Positions 12,425 through 14,628 of a DNA stretch of 14,628 nt are shown in pieces. Position numbers and translations under genes: made by a program. Location of the stretch: positions 1 through 14,628 of the forward strand of contig CAYZCS010000021.1 of assembly GCA_964476895.1 (NCBI GenBank), given 5' to 3'. Numbering within the stretch: the stretch's first letter is position 1; every line of letters starts with the position of its first letter. This stretch comes from JALYJZ01 sp964476895. GTDB lineage: Bacteria > Patescibacteriota > SICC01. The notes beneath the pieces are model-generated. The model had not been told where the DNA came from. It did no database searches and worked only from the letters and a program-made list of their open reading frames with translations.

Positions 12425-12869
12425 CACCTTGCTTACCATCCTTATCGTCCTTCCCATCATACTTGTCGCTGCCGCGGTAGACAGTCCCCAGCACGCCGTT
12501 CACGAATGAACCGGAATTCTCGCCGCCGAACGCCTTGGCGATCTCCACCGCCTCGTTGATCGCCACCTTCGGGGGGACGCCGTCGGAGTAAAGCACCTCA
12601 TAGATCCCGAGCCGGAGCACCGCCCGATCGATCGCCGCGATCTGATCGAGCGGCCATTCCGGCGCGTGCTTCACGATCAATGCGTCGATTGCCTTGCGAT
12701 GCTTGGCCAGCCCGGCGGCAGCCTGTTCGACATATGCCCGCTCTTCGTCAGACACCTGCTCTCTCTGGAGATGGCGTGCCGTGATGTCGGTAAGCGCCTG
12801 TTCGGGGTGGAATTCCGCCTCATACAGCGATTGCATGAGGACGGTCCGAAGCGTGTGACGGTTCGACAT
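12354..12869 (-). CDS. nusB: Transcription antitermination factor NusB, with polar tail
   Basis: NusB pairs with ribosomal protein S10 on BoxA RNA to prevent premature termination, mainly in rRNA transcription. The helical core covers about residues 1-132: RHTLRTVLMQSLYEAEF at the start, then the diagnostic IAAIDRAVLRLGIYEVLY, PPKVAINEAVEIAKAFGGENSGSFVNGVLGTVYR. A tail of ~38 residues rich in Lys, Asp, Gly and Glu (DKYDGKDDKDGKQGDDGK...) follows, absent from most NusB proteins. The tail's DNA also encodes the N-terminus of the NUDIX protein in another frame. The ATG overlaps the rpmF stop by one base (TGATG), so translation is coupled. No separate Shine-Dalgarno site is evident. Confidence 0.95.
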   Translation of the reverse strand: MSNRHTLRTVLMQSLYEAEFHPEQALTDITARHLQREQVSDEERAYVEQAAAGLAKHRKAIDALIVKHAPEWPLDQIAAIDRAVLRLGIYEVLYSDGVPPKVAINEAVEIAKAFGGENSGSFVNGVLGTVYRGSDKYDGKDDKDGKQGDDGKETQPEKTRPAGGQEPPAEK

Positions 12870-13039
12870 CAGTCTTTCTTGACGACCTGCCGGCCGCGGT
12901 ACTGCCCGGTGTCGGGGTCCGCACGGTGGCTCAGCCGTAATCCGGTAGCGGTCTTCACCGCGCCGGGGGCTTTCGGTGCTAGATGCGAACGTCCCTTGCG
13001 GGTCCGTGTCTTCGACTTCTTTTGCTTAGGTACGGCCAT
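12869..13039 (-). CDS. rpmF: 50S ribosomal protein L32
   Basis: The 56-residue basic protein reads MAVPKQKKSKTRTRKGRS and continues with SHLAPKAPGAV and LSHRADPDTGQYRGRQVVKKD. This is the L32 pattern (AVPK start, S/TK-rich basic region, GxYRGRQV end). It has no cysteines, so it is the zinc-free form. ATG is at 13039 and TGA at 12871-12869, the last base shared with the nusB ATG. No Shine-Dalgarno site precedes it. In many bacteria rpmF directly follows yceD; here a potassium channel gene stands between them. Confidence 0.95.
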   Translation of the reverse strand: MAVPKQKKSKTRTRKGRSHLAPKAPGAVKTATGLRLSHRADPDTGQYRGRQVVKKD

Positions 13040-13088
13040 ATAGACAGCTTACAGGGTGAACGCTGCCAGTGGCTAGGCCGGATACACC

Positions 13089-13748
13089 TCAATGCCGACG
13101 GATCACGAACGAGGCGACGATCGCGGTATAGGCTCCAATCATCCCGATACCGAACAACATCAGGATGACCGACATCAGGCGTCCGCCGGCCGTCACCGGA
13201 TAGATGTCGCCGTACCCCACCGTCGTGATCGTAACGATCGCCCACCAAAGGCTGTCGTCGGGGGTAGCGATCATCTCGTTGGTGCCGTATTCGAAGAAAT
13301 GGAATCCCAGCGCGCCGGATACGACCACCACGGAGACCAGCGAAGTGAGGAAGATGAAGTACGTCTGTTCGGTGAAGCGCTCAGCCGCACGGGCTAACAG
13401 TCGCAGCCGGATGATGACTTGTACCAACCGGATCAGCCGGAGCGAGCGCAATGCCTGCGTGGTCTCGGTCGTCAACGGGATCGAAGCGAGCAGTTCCCAC
13501 CAGTAACGCCGCAGGAACCGCCCGCGATGGTCGGCACGGTGCAGCCGGAACAGCCAGTCAGAGAGGAATACGAGGGCGATGCTGGTATCCGCGGCGACCA
13601 GTAGGGCCCGCCCGGTCGTCGAGAGATCCATCGTAAGGTCGATCACGAGCAGCCAGATGCTCGTCAGGGCCAGGAGCGCGATAGTAGCCGTTCCCAGCAC
13701 CATCCGGCGGTACGGATGCTTCCGGGCTGGCATGGTCGCAACGGACAT
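13089..13748 (-). CDS. Voltage-gated-type potassium channel
   Basis: The 219-residue protein is an integral membrane protein with six predicted helices and a potassium selectivity filter TVGYGD at residues 176-181 of this start. Helix 1 is near residues 16-38 (MVLGTATIALLALTSIWLLVI) and helix 2 near 48-68. Helix 3 (YWWELLASIPL) is followed by an S4-like helix with regularly spaced arginines (LRSLRLIRLVQVIIRLRLLAR). S5 (FIFLTSLVSVVVVSGALGF), the pore loop and S6 (LMSVILMLFGIGMIGAYTAIV) complete the fold. It lacks a cytoplasmic RCK or cyclic-nucleotide domain, as in minimal Kv-type bacterial channels. A frame upstream begins with TTG at 13754, but ATG at 13748 is preferred. A promoter ends 9 bases before it, so the message may be leaderless. 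It interrupts the usual yceD-rpmF pair. Confidence 0.92.
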   Translation of the reverse strand: MSVATMPARKHPYRRMVLGTATIALLALTSIWLLVIDLTMDLSTTGRALLVAADTSIALVFLSDWLFRLHRADHRGRFLRRYWWELLASIPLTTETTQALRSLRLIRLVQVIIRLRLLARAAERFTEQTYFIFLTSLVSVVVVSGALGFHFFEYGTNEMIATPDDSLWWAIVTITTVGYGDIYPVTAGGRLMSVILMLFGIGMIGAYTAIVASFVIRRH

Positions 13749-13757
13749 TACCAACCT

Positions 13758-13786
13758 AGTATACTATATGGTCGCTAGCTTTTGAA
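13758..13786 (-). promoter_or_regulatory. Promoter of the channel gene, predicted near-leaderless
   Basis: On the minus strand TTCAAA (13786-13781; 4 of 6) is followed after 17 bases by TATACT (13763-13758; 5 of 6). Nine bases separate the -10 box from the ATG at 13748. The -35 box lies inside the last codons of the DUF177 gene. Confidence 0.5.
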
Positions 13787-14266
13787 CCGCTTGAGATCGC
13801 CGAAGGGATGCTCGTCGTCCCCTGAATCTCCTTCGGGTGCGTGCGTATGCGGTTCGACGTTGAGGTCCTTGCCGCAGATAGGGCAAAGCCCCTCGCACTT
13901 CGGGTCGTGCAACGGTTTCTCCGGCAGGCGGGTCAGGATGACCGCGCGGAACATCGGGTCCAGCACCAACCGTTCGTTCTCCGCCGGAAACTGTTCCTCG
14001 GTCGGTTCCTTCGTGAACTCTTCAGAGAATGGTTCGTCGATCGGATGCTCGAACGGCTTCAAGCAACGGCTGCATTCGAGTCCCACGATGGCAGTAAGAT
14101 CGCCGGCGACCAGGTACCGGTCACCAAGCCGGGTGACCGTGCCGGATCCCCGGAGGTCCCGGAGGCTCTGAAGATCCTCGAGCTTCGGCTTGGGGGCGGA
14201 GAACCGGAACGGTTCGCTGGCACCAGGATCCGCGCTTCGCAGCGTCCGGATGTCGACGGTGATCAT
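13775..14266 (-). CDS. yceD: YceD/DUF177 family protein
   Basis: The 163-residue protein matches the DUF177 family, linked to 23S rRNA or large-subunit assembly and normally encoded next to rpmF. It has two cysteine clusters: C65xxC68 in LECSRCLKPFEHPI, and C124xxxC128xxC131 in DPKCEGLCPICGKDLN, the family hallmark and a probable metal site. The end is acidic and histidine-containing (PHTHAPEGDSGDDEHPFGDLKRF). The ATG overlaps the leuS stop as ATGA, which implies coupled translation; no Shine-Dalgarno site is evident. Here rpmF is separated from it by the channel gene. Confidence 0.9.
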   Translation of the reverse strand: MITVDIRTLRSADPGASEPFRFSAPKPKLEDLQSLRDLRGSGTVTRLGDRYLVAGDLTAIVGLECSRCLKPFEHPIDEPFSEEFTKEPTEEQFPAENERLVLDPMFRAVILTRLPEKPLHDPKCEGLCPICGKDLNVEPHTHAPEGDSGDDEHPFGDLKRFKS

Positions 14267-14628
14267 ACGACGAAGTTGAGCAGCTTTCCGGGTACGTAGA
14301 TTACCTGCTTCGGCTTGGCGCCGCCAAGGTGCTTTTGCACAATTTCGTTCGACCGTGCCGCCTCGCTGGCCGCCTCCTTGGTCAGCCCCGCCACCGGCAG
14401 CTCGATGGTGGCCCTGACCTTACCGTTCACCTGCACGACGATCGGTATGGTGTCCCGCTTCAGTGCCGCCTGGTCGATCGCCGGCCAATCCTGTTCGAAA
14501 ATCGAATCCTCGTGGCCCAGCTCTTCCCAGAGCTCTTCGGCGATATGCGGCGCGAACGGCGCAAGCAGGACCAGATACCGCTCGAAGTAGGTTCGCGCGG
14601 CCGCCGGGACGCCGCCCTGTGCGTCTCG
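14263..14628 (-). CDS. leuS: Leucyl-tRNA synthetase, C-terminal 121 residues (cut by right edge)
   Basis: LeuRS charges tRNA-Leu. Only the C-terminal end is in the window. It shows the anticodon-binding helix with YLVLLAPFAPHIAEELWEELG, the tryptophan-proline end of that helix bundle (DSIFEQDWPAID), and the C-terminal domain with IPIVVQVNGKVRATIELPVAGLTKEAA. The family-typical ending VIYVPGKLLNFVV follows. ValRS and IleRS share the first motif, but the VQVNGKVR and VPGKLLN motifs are specific for LeuRS. TGA overlaps the DUF177 start. Confidence 0.96.
   Translation of the reverse strand, partial: RDAQGGVPAAARTYFERYLVLLAPFAPHIAEELWEELGHEDSIFEQDWPAIDQAALKRDTIPIVVQVNGKVRATIELPVAGLTKEAASEAARSNEIVQKHLGGAKPKQVIYVPGKLLNFVV

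Overview
The window is a GC-rich bacterial chromosome segment made almost entirely of housekeeping genes on the minus strand. Small plus-strand cassettes and one foreign-looking gene interrupt it. The mix suggests a small-genome lineage, possibly a Patescibacteria (CPR) relative: a shortened SMC without a visible hinge, an SMC head and an S16 N-terminus that resemble CPR versions as I remember them, an L32 without zinc cysteines, tight gene overlaps and several start codons without a Shine-Dalgarno site. This placement is inference; the window has no rRNA or other phylogenetic anchor.

Layout by position. 1-2060: uvrA (minus, cut by the left edge). 2097-2178: divergent promoters. 2199-2850: two plus-strand genes, a 39-residue membrane peptide and a 175-residue protein of unknown function. 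2856-4859: uvrB (minus). 4892-5392: plus-strand 166-residue unknown protein whose end overlaps the end of trmD (5385-6074, minus). 6167-6460: small helical unknown protein (minus) with its own promoter just past a strong terminator. 6505-6975: a minus-strand RNA unit holding a candidate promoter over a 16-base palindrome, a leader hairpin, three tRNA-like genes and the terminator. 6978-13039: a long minus-strand run in the order rpmF, nusB, NUDIX hydrolase, rnc, smc, serine hydrolase, rpsP, khpA. 13089-13748: voltage-gated-type potassium channel. 13775-14628: DUF177/YceD gene and the C-terminal end of leuS, cut by the right edge.

The main run combines ribosome parts (L32, S16), an RNA-binding KH protein, an antitermination factor (NusB), RNase III and the chromosome-organising SMC. 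Its genes are joined by TGATG and ATGA overlaps or gaps of a few bases, so they are probably one or two operons. UvrA and UvrB, in the same window, form the damage-recognition half of nucleotide excision repair.

Most unusual is the tRNA cluster. Two of its three members lack U33 in the anticodon loop and have defects in other arms. The third folds well but carries anticodon AUA and a U73 discriminator on a class I body. Next come the SMC without a recognisable hinge, an AT-rich hydrolase coupled into a GC-rich operon, long acidic or low-complexity tails on S16, KhpA and NusB, and promoters so close to start codons that leaderless mRNAs are predicted. I see no CRISPR array, insertion sequence, prophage gene or rRNA.
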